Positions 9,258 to 18,477 of a stretch of 64,000 nucleotides of DNA are shown here, piece by piece. The number at the start of each line of letters is the position of its first letter. The first letter of the stretch is position 1. The stretch comes from CAHJXG01 sp964235485. Lineage in GTDB: Bacteria > Pseudomonadota > Alphaproteobacteria > Acetobacterales > Acetobacteraceae. Location: the NCBI GenBank assembly GCA_964235485.1, contig CAXSAZ010000013.1, forward strand, positions 1-64,000, in the 5' to 3' direction. The notes under the pieces were generated by a model. That model saw only the letters and a program-made list of their open reading frames with translations. It had not been told where the DNA came from and did no database searches. The position numbers and the translations under genes are program-made.

Positions 9258-12200
9258 CGGGGACGGCGCGACGGCCTGCTGCAGCGCCGCCCGCGCCTCC
9301 GCCATCGCCCGGCGCTGCCGCTGCACGAGGTCAGGATCAGCGCCAAGCACGTCCTGCATGTGCTGGTGCATCCGCGCGACCTCATCCAAATGCCGGGCGA
9401 CCGGCAGGCGGTGGGTGACGCTGGCCGCGTGCCGCCGGTGCGCATTGAGGGGACGGGCGACATAGGCGACGGTGCCGCCTTGGGACAGCGCCTCCGCATA
9501 AAGGCGCCAGTCGCCGGCCATGGCGAACTCGGCAAGCTCCGCGCCGCAGCGCCGCAGCGCCCCCTGCAGGGCCGCCCGGCGCCACACCACGGCGCTGGCG
9601 TTCAGGATCAGGTTGCGCGCGCCCAGGCAATCGCGCAGGAACGCGCCCGCCGGGAACACGCCGTCCCGCGCCAGCATCGGCGCCTCGGCCTCCGCGTAGT
9701 AGCCCTGGTGGTCCGGCCACAGCGCCCCGCCGCCCGCGTCCACCGCGCGGCTGTCGCTGAACGCCAGCACCGCATCCGGCGCGTCCGCCAGCGCCCGGCA
9801 CAGGGCCGCAAGGAAGCCCGGGTCCGCCCCGTCGTCCGCCTCCGCGATCCACAGCCACTCGCTCCGCGCGAGGTCCGCCGCCCGGCGCCACTGCTTGAAC
9901 ACGGAGCCGGAGTTGCTGGCGCCCGCCAGCCACCGCACGCTGCGCCCGGCCGCCGCGGCGGCATCGCGCACCACGGCCGCGCTGTTGTCCGTCGAGGCGT
10001 CGTCCAGCACGATGACCTCGGACACCGGATGGGTTTGCGCGAACACGCTGCCCAGACGCTGGTCCAGGTATCGCGCATAGTTGTAGTTCGGCACCACGAC
10101 CGAAACCTCCGGCGTGCCGGGGTCGGCCAGCCGCAGCAGGCGGTCGGCGTAGCCGTCCCAACTGAAGCACCGCCGCGCCGTGTGGACCAGGCGCTCGCGG
10201 TCGCCCGGCCGGGTTTGCAGCGCCAGCGCGCGCATTTGCCGCACCATCTCCGCCGCGTCGCCCAGCGGCACGGCGACGCCGGCGCCGAACTCGCGCAGCA
10301 GGTCCGGCGTGCCGCCGCTTTCCTCGAACGCGACGCAGGGCACGCCGGCGGACATGGCCTCCAGCACCACGGAGGGGAACGGGTCTTCCCGGGAAGTGAG
10401 CAGAAACACGTCGGCGCAGGCCAGCCAATCCGCCCCGTCCGCGCAGTGCGGGATGTGGTGGAAGGTGCCCGCCGTTTCCGCCGCCGCGATCTCCGCGCCC
10501 AGGTAAGCCAGCATGTGCGGGTCGATGTCGCCGACCCAGAGCAGATGGATGCCGGGGTCCGCGGCCCGCGCCAAGCGCCAGACCTGCAGGAACAGGTCGA
10601 AGCCCTTGCGCAAATCGGCATAGCCCAGGCCCACCGCGAGCAGCGCGCCCTCCGGCAGCCCGAGCCGGGTCCGCATCGCCGCGGATGCTTCCGGGGCAAC
10701 GGACACCGGGCGGTACAGCCCTTGCGGCAGCACCGCCGCCCGGCCCGGCGGCACCGCGACCAGCTCATGGAACCGGTCGCGCACGTAGGGCGAAGCGAAC
10801 ACCACATGCTCCGCGAGCGCGGCCCCGCTCCGCGCCCCATCGACCAGGCCGCGCTCCCGCAGCAGGCGCGGCAGCTCGTGCACCAGCATCGTGCAGGCGA
10901 TGCCGGCTTGCGTCAGCGCCTCGCAGGCGTATGCAGCGGCGGAGGTGTTGACGATTGCGCGGCCGTAGCCCCGGGCCGCCGCCGCCTGCGCCTGGCGCGG
11001 CAGGTCGGGCGCGCCTGCCAGGATCGTGACCGGCCCCACCGCCCGGTACTCCGCTTCCAGCGCGCCGCCGCCCAGCAGCAGAAACGCGACCTCGATCCCA
11101 CGCACCTGCCGCAGGTGGCGGCCGAGGTGCAGCAGCAACATCTGCGCCCCGGAGGGCCAGGCGTCATGCCCCACCAGCAGCAGCCGGCGGCGCCCCGCAT
11201 CCGCCGCCACCCCGGCCACCGCGCGCCCGGTGGCGTTCAGGTAGGCGGCGCCGAAGTGCATGTCGGGTTCGAGATACGCGCCCTCCGCCCACTCGTTCCA
11301 GGCGTTCACGCAGACGACCGCCTCGCCCCCGACCGGCTGCGCCGCGGCGGCGTCGATCAGCCGTCCGAGCCAAGCCTCGTAGGCCGCCGGCGTCGAGCCG
11401 TGCAGCACCATGCCCGCACCCTGCCGCCGCGCGTCGTTGTCCCAGCTTGGCAGGGCCGTGCGGATGAGCGGAAAGGGCGGTGCGGACAGGTCCGCCGCCG
11501 CCGCCGCGTCCTCGTACGAGTACACCCGCGCCGTCGCCGCGCGGTCCAACATGCGCAGGGTCCTGTTCAGCGGCTCCAAGCTGTTGGTCAGCTTGTGCGG
11601 CGGGAACTCCACGGCGGCGTCCATGCCGAAGGGGCGTGGGTCGCGGTCGTCGAAGCTCTGCGCCATGACGAACACCGGGTCCTCGCCGTGCTGGCGGAAC
11701 AGCGCGCGCCAGCGGTCCACGGCGGCGGCGCATCCCGGGATCAGCCCGGCGCGATACACCATCAGCACCGGCCGCCCGCCGAGCCGGATGTAGCGCGCGT
11801 CCCGGAAATGCCGCAACAGCTCCGCCACCAGCGCCGGCTCGTCGGCGCGGTGGTAGTCCTGGGAGATCAGCACCTCGTGCTCCGACCCGTCCCAGCGGCG
11901 GGACCAGTTCTCGTTGGCCCACATCAAGCAGAACGGCAAATCCACCGTGGGGTCGGCCAGCAGGGCATCGAGCGGCGCGTCCAAAAGGCGGCGCCCGTTG
12001 AACCAGTAGAAGTAGAACACGAAGCCATGCACCCCGGCGCCGCGCGCCAGCTCCGCCTGCCGCCGCAGCGTCTCCGTGCCGTGCAGCCGGTAGTGCCCCA
12101 GGTCCCGCGGGATGCGCGGCTGGTAGTGCCCGGCGAAGCGCGGCAAGCCGCGGGCCACGTTGGTCCATTCGGTGAAGCCGCGGCCCCACCAGGCGTCGTT

Positions 12201-13109
12201 CTCCGGCACGGGATGGAACTGCGGCAGGTAGAACGCCAGCACGGTTGCGCGCCGGGGCGCGCCGGGGGCCAAGGGCTGCACCTCCTCGAACAGCGGCCCC
12301 GGCTGGGTGTTGCGCCGCACCTCGGAGGGGATGTCGATGTCAGCCGCGGGTCGGGTCGGGAACACGCCCGGCTCGTGCCGGTGCGCGCGGTAGTGCAGCA
12401 GCGGGTTGGCGTCGGGCAGGTCGCGCAAATACCGCTCGCGGTAGAACCGGCCGTCGAAGCCCGGCGCCGCTTCCCGGTCCTCCTTGGCGCCTTGCAGCAC
12501 GTAATGCTCGAACGGGTCCATCCGCGCCGCGCGCACGTCGGGCGAGCGCAGGAGGTAGTGCTGGGCATCGAACTCCGGGATCGGGCTGACCAGGCCGCCG
12601 TGCCGGTGCTGCAGGAAGTGCGCGAGGCAAAGCTGCCCGGCGGGAATGCCGTGGGTCGCGCGATACCATTCCGGCTCGAACCAGGCGACGGGCTGGCGGC
12701 CTTCCGCCTCGCCATGCTCGATGTAGTGCAGCAGCGGCTCCACCCCGCTGTCCCGCACGTCGCGGTTGCGCCGGAGATACCAGGCCGGGTCGAAATACGG
12801 GTTGGGCCAGCGGCCTTCCCGCCAGCCGTAGCGAAAGTAATGCACCAACGGGTCGAGGCCGGCCTCGTCCAGGTCGGTGTTGCGCTTCAGGAACCAGTCC
12901 CGCGCGAACAAGCCCGACCGCTGCAGGATCAGCAGGTCGCCGATATCGATGCGGTGCGGCGCAAAGGGCGGGCTTCCCTGCGGCTTGGACATGATGGCGC
13001 TGCGTCGTCCTCAACTTTTGATTGAATATTCACGATCCGACTGCGCGCCGTCAACCTTTGTGGCTCCCAAGAATTGCTGTTTTATGTTGATGTAGACGAA
13101 GGAGGGCGC

Positions 13110-13517
13110 GTGGCAGTTTCGTTATGGGTCATGTTGGGAAGCGCGTTGGGCGGCTTGGCGCGCTACTGGCTCGGCGTGGGGGTCGCGGCCTGGACCGGGC
13201 CGAGCTTCCCGTGGGGCACCCTGCTGATCAACGTGCTCGGAAGCTTCGTCATCGGGCTGTTCGCCGCGGCGCTCGGGGAGCGCGGGATGCTGAGCGACGC
13301 GCTGGGCCGGGGCGGGCTGTTCCTCGGCGTCGTGGACCTGCGCGCCTTCGTGATGGTCGGGCTGTGCGGCGGCTTCACCACCTTTTCCTCGTTCAGCCTG
13401 CAAACCCTTGAGCTGCTGCAAGCCGGGCGCACCGGCCCGGCGCTGGGCTACGTGGCCGGCTCAGTGCTGGCCTGCCTCCTCGCGACATGGGGCGGCTGGA
13501 TGCTGGGCCAGGCGTGA
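13110..13517 (+). CDS. crcB: fluoride efflux channel CrcB/FluC
   Basis: A 135-residue four-helix membrane protein of the Fluc family, which exports fluoride as a dual-topology dimer. Signatures GALARY-like LGGLARYWLG, GTLLINVLGSFVIGLF and GGFTTFSSFSLQ (the Phe-box and central Na+ site) are visible. Start chosen at GTG 13110 because AAGGAGG (13099-13105) sits four bases upstream; an ATG at 13074 has no ribosome site. Its stop TGA overlaps the GTG start of the lipoprotein esterase (GTGA), so the two are translationally coupled. No fluoride riboswitch could be found upstream. Confidence 0.92.
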   Translation: MAVSLWVMLGSALGGLARYWLGVGVAAWTGPSFPWGTLLINVLGSFVIGLFAAALGERGMLSDALGRGGLFLGVVDLRAFVMVGLCGGFTTFSSFSLQTLELLQAGRTGPALGYVAGSVLACLLATWGGWMLGQA

Positions 13518-14380
13518 TCCTGTCCCGGGTGCCATCCGTCGCCGCCGCGCTGTGCGCCGTCCTGCTCGCGGGCTGCTCCGCGGCCGGCCTGCTGAACGCG
13601 ACCGTGCAGCGGAACGGCGTGACGGTTGAGCGCGGCATCGCCTATGGCGACGGGCCGCGGCGGGTGCTCGACATCTACCGGCCGGGCGACGCAGCCGCAT
13701 CGTACCCGCTGGTCGTGTTCCTGTATGGCGGAAGCTGGCGTACCGGGGACCGCGGCATTTACGGCTTCGTGGCCACGCCGCTGGCCGCCCGCGGCGCCGT
13801 GGTCGTGGTGCCGGACTACCGGCTGTATCCGGAGGTCGCCTTTCCCGGCTTCCTCCAGGACAACGCGCAGGCCGTCGCCTGGGCCGTTTCCCATGCGGGC
13901 GCGCTCGGCGCCGATCCGAGGCGCGTGTTCATCGTCGGCCATTCCGCAGGCGCCTACAACGCGGCGATGCTGGCGCTCGACGGGCGCTGGCTGGCGCAGG
14001 CCGGGCTGGACCGGGCGCGACTGGCCGGCGTTGCGGGGCTGGCCGGACCCTACGACTTCCTGCCGATCACCGATCCCGACATCATCCCGGTGTTCGCCCC
14101 CGTGGGCGACGGGCCGGCGAGCCAGCCTGTCAGCTATGTGGACGGCCACAACCCGCCCTTGCTGCTGCTCGCCGGGGACGCGGACCGGACGGTGCGGCCG
14201 GGCAACACGCGGTCGCTCGCGGCCCGGGTGGCGGCGGCGGGCGGCCCGGTGCAAAGCCGGATCTACCCGGGGCTGGGCCATGTCGGCATCGTGACCGCCT
14301 TCGCCCCGCTGTTCCGCTGGCAAGCGCCCGTGCTGGACGACGTGTGGCGCTTCATCACCGAGCAGCGCCCGGCGGGCTGA
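13514..14380 (+). CDS. lipoprotein alpha/beta hydrolase (esterase/lipase)
   Basis: A 288-residue alpha/beta hydrolase of the carbohydrate-esterase/BD-FAE type. A lipoprotein signal peptide ends in LLAGC, so the enzyme should be lipid-anchored and periplasmic. The oxyanion segment FLYGGSW (Tyr where most relatives have His), the nucleophile elbow VGHSAGAYN, the acidic residue in LAGDADRTV and the His in GLGHVGI form a complete triad. The GTG start overlaps the crcB stop (GTGA). The two are co-transcribed, but a functional link to fluoride is not obvious. It ends 2 bp from the convergent crotonase gene. Confidence 0.83.
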   Translation: MILSRVPSVAAALCAVLLAGCSAAGLLNATVQRNGVTVERGIAYGDGPRRVLDIYRPGDAAASYPLVVFLYGGSWRTGDRGIYGFVATPLAARGAVVVVPDYRLYPEVAFPGFLQDNAQAVAWAVSHAGALGADPRRVFIVGHSAGAYNAAMLALDGRWLAQAGLDRARLAGVAGLAGPYDFLPITDPDIIPVFAPVGDGPASQPVSYVDGHNPPLLLLAGDADRTVRPGNTRSLAARVAAAGGPVQSRIYPGLGHVGIVTAFAPLFRWQAPVLDDVWRFITEQRPAG

Positions 14381-14382
14381 AC

Positions 14383-15174
14383 CTACCGTCCTCGGAACAC
14401 CGGCGGGCGCCGGGCGCGGAACGCCGCCAGGCCGTCGCGGTAGTCCTCGCTGCGCAGCGCCCGGCGGCGGCCTTCCTGCAGCCGCTGCGCCGTGGCGGAG
14501 GGCAGCGGCATCGCCTGCGCCAGCGCCCGCAACTGCTGCTTGGCGCTGGCGACGGAGAGCGGCGCGTTGGCCGCGATGCGGGCGGCCAGGGCGTAGGTGA
14601 ACGCTTCCAGCTCCACTTCCGGGACCAGGTGGTTCAGCAAGCGCAGCGCCAGCGCGCGCTCGGCCGGCACCGGGTCGGCGGTCGCGAACATCTCGGCCGC
14701 GATGTGCGGCCCGGCGCGCAGCAGCACGTTCAGCAGGCCGTCCGGGTCGTAGGGCAGGCCGAGCCGCGCCGGGGTGAAGGCCAGGCTGCATGTCGGGTCC
14801 GCCACCGCGATGTCGCAGCGCAACGCGAGGTCGGTGCCGCCGCCCCAGGCCGAGCCGTGCAGCATGGCGATCACCGGCGCCGGGCACTCGGACACGCAGC
14901 GGAACAGGGCTTGCAGCGGGCCGTGGGGCGCCAGGGGATCGAAGTCCGGCGCCAGGTCCCCGATGTCGAAACCGGCGCACCACACCCGGTCCTCCGGCCG
15001 CGCCCGCAGCACCACGGCGCGGATGTCCTGGCCGGCAAAACCGTGGAAAGCGCGGGTCAGCCCGTCCAGCATGGCGGCGCCGAGGGCGTTGCGCTTGGCC
15101 GGGTCCTGCATGGTGACGGTGGCGATTGGGCCGTCGATGGCGAGGCCAACGGGCGGGAGGGAGGGGGTGCTCAC
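14383..15174 (-). CDS. crotonase, methylmalonyl-CoA decarboxylase-like
   Basis: A 263-residue crotonase-fold protein. Across its length it resembles Escherichia coli YgfG/ScpB: CAGFDIGDL, HGSAWGGGTDLALRCDI, FTPARLGLPYDPDGL, HIAAEMFATADPVPAERALALRLLNHLVPE and a C-terminus ending FRARRPPVFRGR. As I recall the E. coli sequence, its Tyr of the GVPY segment is kept here (LGLPYD), while the His of AGHD is Phe here (AGFD), so the reaction may differ. I prefer the GTG at 15174 over a TTG at 15192. It ends 2 bp from the esterase gene on the other strand. A general enoyl-CoA hydratase is the alternative. Confidence 0.78.
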   Translation of the reverse strand: MSTPSLPPVGLAIDGPIATVTMQDPAKRNALGAAMLDGLTRAFHGFAGQDIRAVVLRARPEDRVWCAGFDIGDLAPDFDPLAPHGPLQALFRCVSECPAPVIAMLHGSAWGGGTDLALRCDIAVADPTCSLAFTPARLGLPYDPDGLLNVLLRAGPHIAAEMFATADPVPAERALALRLLNHLVPEVELEAFTYALAARIAANAPLSVASAKQQLRALAQAMPLPSATAQRLQEGRRRALRSEDYRDGLAAFRARRPPVFRGR

Positions 15175-15288
15175 CTGGTCATGGTAGCGCAAGCCGCGAG
15201 CGGCGTCTCAGCTTGGATTTCGGCTTTGACCCATTTGCGGATGCTTAGCGAGCAAACCTCGGTGCCTGAAAACTGCTCTCTCAATGGG

Positions 15289-15636
15289 CTACGGGCGCGC
15301 GCAGGTAGCGCCGCTAAGCTTCACCTGCTCGGTCGCCAGGATGGCGAGCAACCCGGGAAATCGTTGGTCGATATCGACTCGGCGCAGCACCGCCGCCCGG
15401 CTATTGCCGCGATCGATCTGCCTAATAAGCCCGGCACGGCGGAGGACGCGAAAGTGATGCGTGAGCGATGCCTTGCTGATGGGAAGGTTGAACGACGCGC
15501 AGGTTCGTTCGGTGTGGACCGGCAGGCGAGCTAAGGTTGCCACCACCTGACGACGCATGGGATCGGCAAGCGCCGACAATACGTCTCCAAGCTCAATCTC
15601 CGCGTATTCCGGATGCCCATGTTCGTCTCTCATCAT
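15289..15636 (-). CDS. ArsR-family winged-helix regulator
   Basis: A 115-residue DNA-binding protein. The core LGDVLSALADPMRRQVVATLAR is the ArsR first helix pair, and ISKASLTHHFRVLRRAGLI is the recognition helix and start of the wing. No Cys pair of a metal-sensing type is obvious (single Cys near the middle and one near the end), so it may sense something other than metal. It is divergent from the monooxygenase gene, with two similar palindromes between them. This gene and its partner are less G+C-rich, with more A/T in third positions than neighbours, suggesting acquisition by transfer. Confidence 0.85.
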   Translation of the reverse strand: MMRDEHGHPEYAEIELGDVLSALADPMRRQVVATLARLPVHTERTCASFNLPISKASLTHHFRVLRRAGLIRQIDRGNSRAAVLRRVDIDQRFPGLLAILATEQVKLSGATCARP

Positions 15637-15643
15637 GTTCCGC

Positions 15644-15700
15644 AGGTAAGGCTTTCATCTTACCATACAATGGATTAGGTAAGGCTTCGTCCATACCATA
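15644..15700. promoter_or_regulatory. duplicated operator between ArsR and monooxygenase genes
   Basis: Two 24-bp sites, 15644-15667 and 15677-15700, match at 19 of 24 positions and lie 33 bp apart, about three helical turns. Each is an inverted repeat: GGTAA...TTACC in the first, GGTA...TACC in the second. They fill the 74-bp divergent intergenic region, and the second ends at the AGGAGG ribosome site of the downstream gene. The probable ligand is the ArsR-type regulator encoded at 15289-15636, acting on both genes; this is inference from position and symmetry. Confidence 0.65.
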
Positions 15701-15710
15701 GGAGGCGGCC

Positions 15711-16064
15711 ATGTCCAACGACGCACTGATGTTGCTTTTGCCCGACGAGGGGGAAGACGGTCCCTATGCTTTGGTCGGCACCGCACGGGCGAAGCCCGGC
15801 CTTGCTGATGCCTTGGAGCAGCGTCTGGTGTCGATGGTTGTACCAACCCGCAAGGAGCCGGGTTCACTCGCGTATCATGTGCATCGCAATCGAGCCGACC
15901 GCTCTCTATTTGTATTCTATGAAGCGTGGGAATCGGTTGATGATTTGAGGCGGCACTTCGAAGAACCGCACGTGTCCTCGTTCCTTGAGGACCGACTCCG
16001 CTACCTTGATGGCGATCTCGACATCACATGGTTGCGCATGTCCAGTCCGTTTGATGCCGTTTGA
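15711..16064 (+). CDS. antibiotic biosynthesis monooxygenase (ABM/YgiN-like) family protein
   Basis: A 117-residue dimeric alpha+beta barrel protein. YALVGTARAKPGLADALEQRL, EPGSLAYHVHRNRADRSLFVFYEAW and the following helix FEEPHVSSFLED match the ABM family, which includes quinol monooxygenases and haem-degrading enzymes. Start ATG 15711 has a strong AGGAGG ribosome site seven bases upstream. It is the likely target of the divergent ArsR regulator. Base composition is lower in G+C than the neighbours. Substrate is unknown; a role against a reactive quinone or similar compound is inference. Confidence 0.85.
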   Translation: MSNDALMLLLPDEGEDGPYALVGTARAKPGLADALEQRLVSMVVPTRKEPGSLAYHVHRNRADRSLFVFYEAWESVDDLRRHFEEPHVSSFLEDRLRYLDGDLDITWLRMSSPFDAV

Positions 16065-16152
16065 GAACTGTCAGCCGCACAGCAGGCGACCCATACGGCG
16101 CAACCCGCTACGATGTGACTCGCCCATCGAGTCGAATTTTGAGAATGCCGTC

Positions 16153-16965
16153 GTGAAACCTATCCATGCCGTCCTCTGGGCCGCCGCCCTGCTGCTTCCC
16201 GGCTACGGCGCCCACGCCGCGCCGACGGCGTGCCCCGAGCATTTCGCCGGCGGGCAGGCGCCCGACCTGGCTAACCCGCGGCTCGCTCCCGGCACGCGCG
16301 CCTTATGCTATCAAGCTTTCGCCGTGTTGCACTCCGCCCTCACGCGCACCGCGCTGTATTCAGCCGAGCACCTGACCGCGGACCGCATCGAGGCCGCCCG
16401 CGCCACCCCCCGCACCGGCGACTTCCATCCGGACCCGGCCCTGCCGCCCAATGAGCGGGCGGAGCTTGCCGACTATGCCCGCAGCGGCTTCGACCGCGGC
16501 CACCTGGCGCCCAGCGGCGACATGCCGGACCCGGACGCGCAGCAGGAAAGCTTCACCCTCGCCAACATGGTCCCCCAGGCACCGAAGCTGAACCGCGGCG
16601 TGTGGGAAGGGATCGAAAGCGCCGTCCGCACCTTGGCGCAGCGCCGGGGCGAGCTGTACGTCGTGACCGGCCCGATCTTCAAGGGCGGCGAGCTTGCAAC
16701 GGTTGGCCGCGTCGTCGTGCCGACATACGTGTTCAAGGCCGTGCTGGACCCGCGCAGCCGCAGCGCCGCCGCCTACGTGGCGGAGAACACGGAGGAGGCG
16801 GCGTGGACGGCGATCAGCATCGCGCAACTGACCCGGCTCATCGGGATCAACGTGTTCCCGGCCCTCCCGCCGGGTGGGCGCACTGCCACCCTGCGCTTGC
16901 CGGAGCCGACGCCGCACGGCTCTGCCGGGGGCCAGTCCTACCCCAAACGCAGCAGGATGCCGTGA
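16153..16965 (+). CDS. secreted DNA/RNA non-specific endonuclease (NucA type)
   Basis: A 270-residue beta-beta-alpha-metal nuclease. A signal peptide (ALLLPGYGAHA then cleavage) directs export. The motif FDRGHLAPSGDM carries the catalytic His at about residue 117, and LANMVPQAPKLNRGVWEGIE provides the metal-binding Asn. The GTG at 16153 is preferred because it gives a clean signal peptide (K-P-I-H then a hydrophobic stretch). Its stop overlaps the ATG of the next small gene (TGATG). It may serve nutrient scavenging from extracellular DNA; no immunity protein gene is recognisable beside it. Confidence 0.88.
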   Translation: MKPIHAVLWAAALLLPGYGAHAAPTACPEHFAGGQAPDLANPRLAPGTRALCYQAFAVLHSALTRTALYSAEHLTADRIEAARATPRTGDFHPDPALPPNERAELADYARSGFDRGHLAPSGDMPDPDAQQESFTLANMVPQAPKLNRGVWEGIESAVRTLAQRRGELYVVTGPIFKGGELATVGRVVVPTYVFKAVLDPRSRSAAAYVAENTEEAAWTAISIAQLTRLIGINVFPALPPGGRTATLRLPEPTPHGSAGGQSYPKRSRMP

Positions 16966-17216
16966 TGCCGGACATGACTCCTTTCGCCGACGACAGCGCG
17001 GCCACCGAGATCGGCGACCTCAAGATGGAGAACGGGCGCGACCGCATCGCCTGCTACGGCAGCCTGGACCTGACGCGGGACAAGGCCGGGCTGGCGCTGG
17101 CCCGGCAACTGCACGCCGTGCTGGCCGCCGTGGTGCAGGCGTTGGAAGGGGACGCGAGCCTGCCGGACACGATCCCGCCGCCGAAGAAGCGCGGGACGAC
17201 CAAGAACCCGTTTTAG
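16965..17216 (+). CDS. small conserved hypothetical protein
   Basis: An 83-residue acidic protein. DLKMENGRDRIACYGSLDLT then a helix KAGLALARQLHAVLAAVVQAL and a Lys-rich tail ending in KNPF. Similar small proteins occur in other Rhodospirillales-type genomes, but I know no function. The start overlaps the nuclease stop by one base (TGATG) and it is followed after 14 bp by the 2OG oxygenase gene, so all three may form one transcript. Confidence 0.6.
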   Translation: MPDMTPFADDSAATEIGDLKMENGRDRIACYGSLDLTRDKAGLALARQLHAVLAAVVQALEGDASLPDTIPPPKKRGTTKNPF

Positions 17217-17230
17217 CGCGGGAAGCGGGC

Positions 17231-17947
17231 GTGATAGAGGCGCATGGGGCGGCGGACCGGGTTGCGGCCCTCGACTGGCCCGGGATCGCCGACGCCCTGG
17301 ACCAGCACGGCTACGCCACGACCCCGCCGCTGCTGACCGCGGCGGAATGCCGCACCCTGATCGCAGGTTACGACGACGCCGACCGCTTCCGCAGCCGGGT
17401 GGTGATGGCCCGGCACGGCTACGGCCGGGGCGAGTACCAGTACTACGCCTATCCCCTGCCGACGCTCATCGACGGCCTGCGAACCGCGCTGTATCCGGCG
17501 CTGGCAGGCATCGCGAACCGCTGGGGCGCGGCGCTGGGCATGGCGGGGTTCCCGGCGGACCACCCGGGCTTCCTGGCGCGCTGCCATGCCGCCGGGCAGT
17601 CGCGGCCCACGCCGCTGCTGCTGCGCTACGGACCCGGCGACTACAACTGCCTGCACCAAGACCTCTACGGCGACCTGCACTTCCCCTTGCAGGCCGCCAT
17701 CCTGCTCAGCCGCCCCGGCGAGGACTTCACCGGCGGCGAGTTCGTCCTGACCGAGCAGCGCCCCCGTATGCAGTCACGCGCCGAGGTCGTCACGCTCCGT
17801 CAAGGCGAAGCCGTCGTGTTCGCGACCAATCAGCGGCCCGTGGCCGGCACGCGCGGCACCTACCGCGTGGCGATGCGCCATGGCGTCAGCCGGCTGCACG
17901 CGGGCCATCGCCACACGCTGGGCATCATCTTCCACGACGCCCAGTAG
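17231..17947 (+). CDS. 2OG-Fe(II) oxygenase, DNA-damage (Oxygenase-NA) type
   Basis: A 238-residue double-stranded beta-helix dioxygenase. The iron facial triad is visible as CLHQDLYGD (His and Asp at about residues 142 and 144) and a distal His in GHRHTLGIIFH; RPTPLLLRYGPGDYN and RPRMQSRAEVV are hallmarks of the family annotated as acting on damaged nucleic acid. It needs Fe(II) and 2-oxoglutarate. Start is GTG 17231. It ends 5 bp from the convergent HU gene. An AlkB-like repair role is inferred from family naming; no ada or alkA gene lies nearby. Confidence 0.82.
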   Translation: MIEAHGAADRVAALDWPGIADALDQHGYATTPPLLTAAECRTLIAGYDDADRFRSRVVMARHGYGRGEYQYYAYPLPTLIDGLRTALYPALAGIANRWGAALGMAGFPADHPGFLARCHAAGQSRPTPLLLRYGPGDYNCLHQDLYGDLHFPLQAAILLSRPGEDFTGGEFVLTEQRPRMQSRAEVVTLRQGEAVVFATNQRPVAGTRGTYRVAMRHGVSRLHAGHRHTLGIIFHDAQ

Positions 17948-17952
17948 CGGTT

Positions 17953-18285
17953 CTAAGCCTTCTTGGCCTTCCCCTTCGCGGCGGGCTTGGCCGGCTTGAC
18001 GGCGGGCGCGGCCGGGTTCATGGCGTCCTTGACCTGCTTGGCCGGCGTGAAGCCGAGCTTCTTGGACGCGGCGATCTGGATCGTCTCGCCCGTGGCGGGG
18101 TTGCGGCCCTGGCGCGCTTCGCGCTCGGCCACCTTGAACTTGCCGAAGCCCGGCAGCGAAACCTCCTCGCCCTTGCTGGCGGCCTGGACGATGGCGGCGA
18201 ACACGGCCTCCACCACCTGCTTGGCCTGCGACTTGTTCATTTCGTGGCCGGACGCGATGTGCTCGGCGAGTTCGGCGGTGTTCAT
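17953..18285 (-). CDS. HU-family DNA-binding protein
   Basis: A 110-residue nucleoid protein. The HU fold starts at MNTAELAEHIAS, continues with MNKSQAKQVVEAVFAAI, VSLPGFGKFKVAEREARQGRNP at the beta-arm and ATGETIQIAASKKLGFTPAK. A Lys/Ala/Pro-rich tail of about 20 residues follows, an extension seen in some alphaproteobacterial and actinobacterial HU proteins that adds non-specific DNA contacts. ATG at 18285 has GGAGGC upstream. It binds and bends DNA without sequence specificity. Located between a palindromic repeat and the 2OG oxygenase. Confidence 0.94.
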   Translation of the reverse strand: MNTAELAEHIASGHEMNKSQAKQVVEAVFAAIVQAASKGEEVSLPGFGKFKVAEREARQGRNPATGETIQIAASKKLGFTPAKQVKDAMNPAAPAVKPAKPAAKGKAKKA

Positions 18286-18359
18286 GTTGGAGCCTCCAGA
18301 GTGAGCCTTCCGCCATAGCAGCGGAATCGCGCGTTGTGGAAGGGGTCTGTGCGCCCGAT

Positions 18360-18477
18360 TCATGCGGACGGCTCGGTTGATCGCTGATGGGTTGCACCCA
18401 TCCTACGGGAACCATGCCGTAGGATGGGTGCAACCCATCAGCCGCACACGGGTCGGTCAATGATGCCGCCTGTGTCA
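18360..18477. repeat. dispersed palindromic repeat, copy 2 (intact)
   Basis: The centre is a perfect inverted repeat with 26-bp arms (18383-18408 and 18417-18442) and an 8-base loop, built around GATGGGTTGCACCCATCCTA. The left flank CATGCGGACGGCTCGGTTGA and right flank AGCCGCACACGGGTCGGTCA match copy 3 closely. The element sits directly after the stop codon of the K+ channel gene and before the HU promoter, so its hairpin could end the kdp transcript. The right edge TCA is the channel's TGA stop. Confidence 0.9.

Noticed and set aside
9360..13025. A 1221-codon plus-strand open frame antisense to the glycosyltransferase
   Set aside because: No domain is recognisable, composition is Arg/His/Gln-rich as expected for antisense of a high-G+C gene, and the minus-strand protein has several clear domains.
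13018..13109. Possible fluoride riboswitch before crcB
   Set aside because: The 92 bases lack the conserved crcB-motif segments I would expect; only a good ribosome site is seen.
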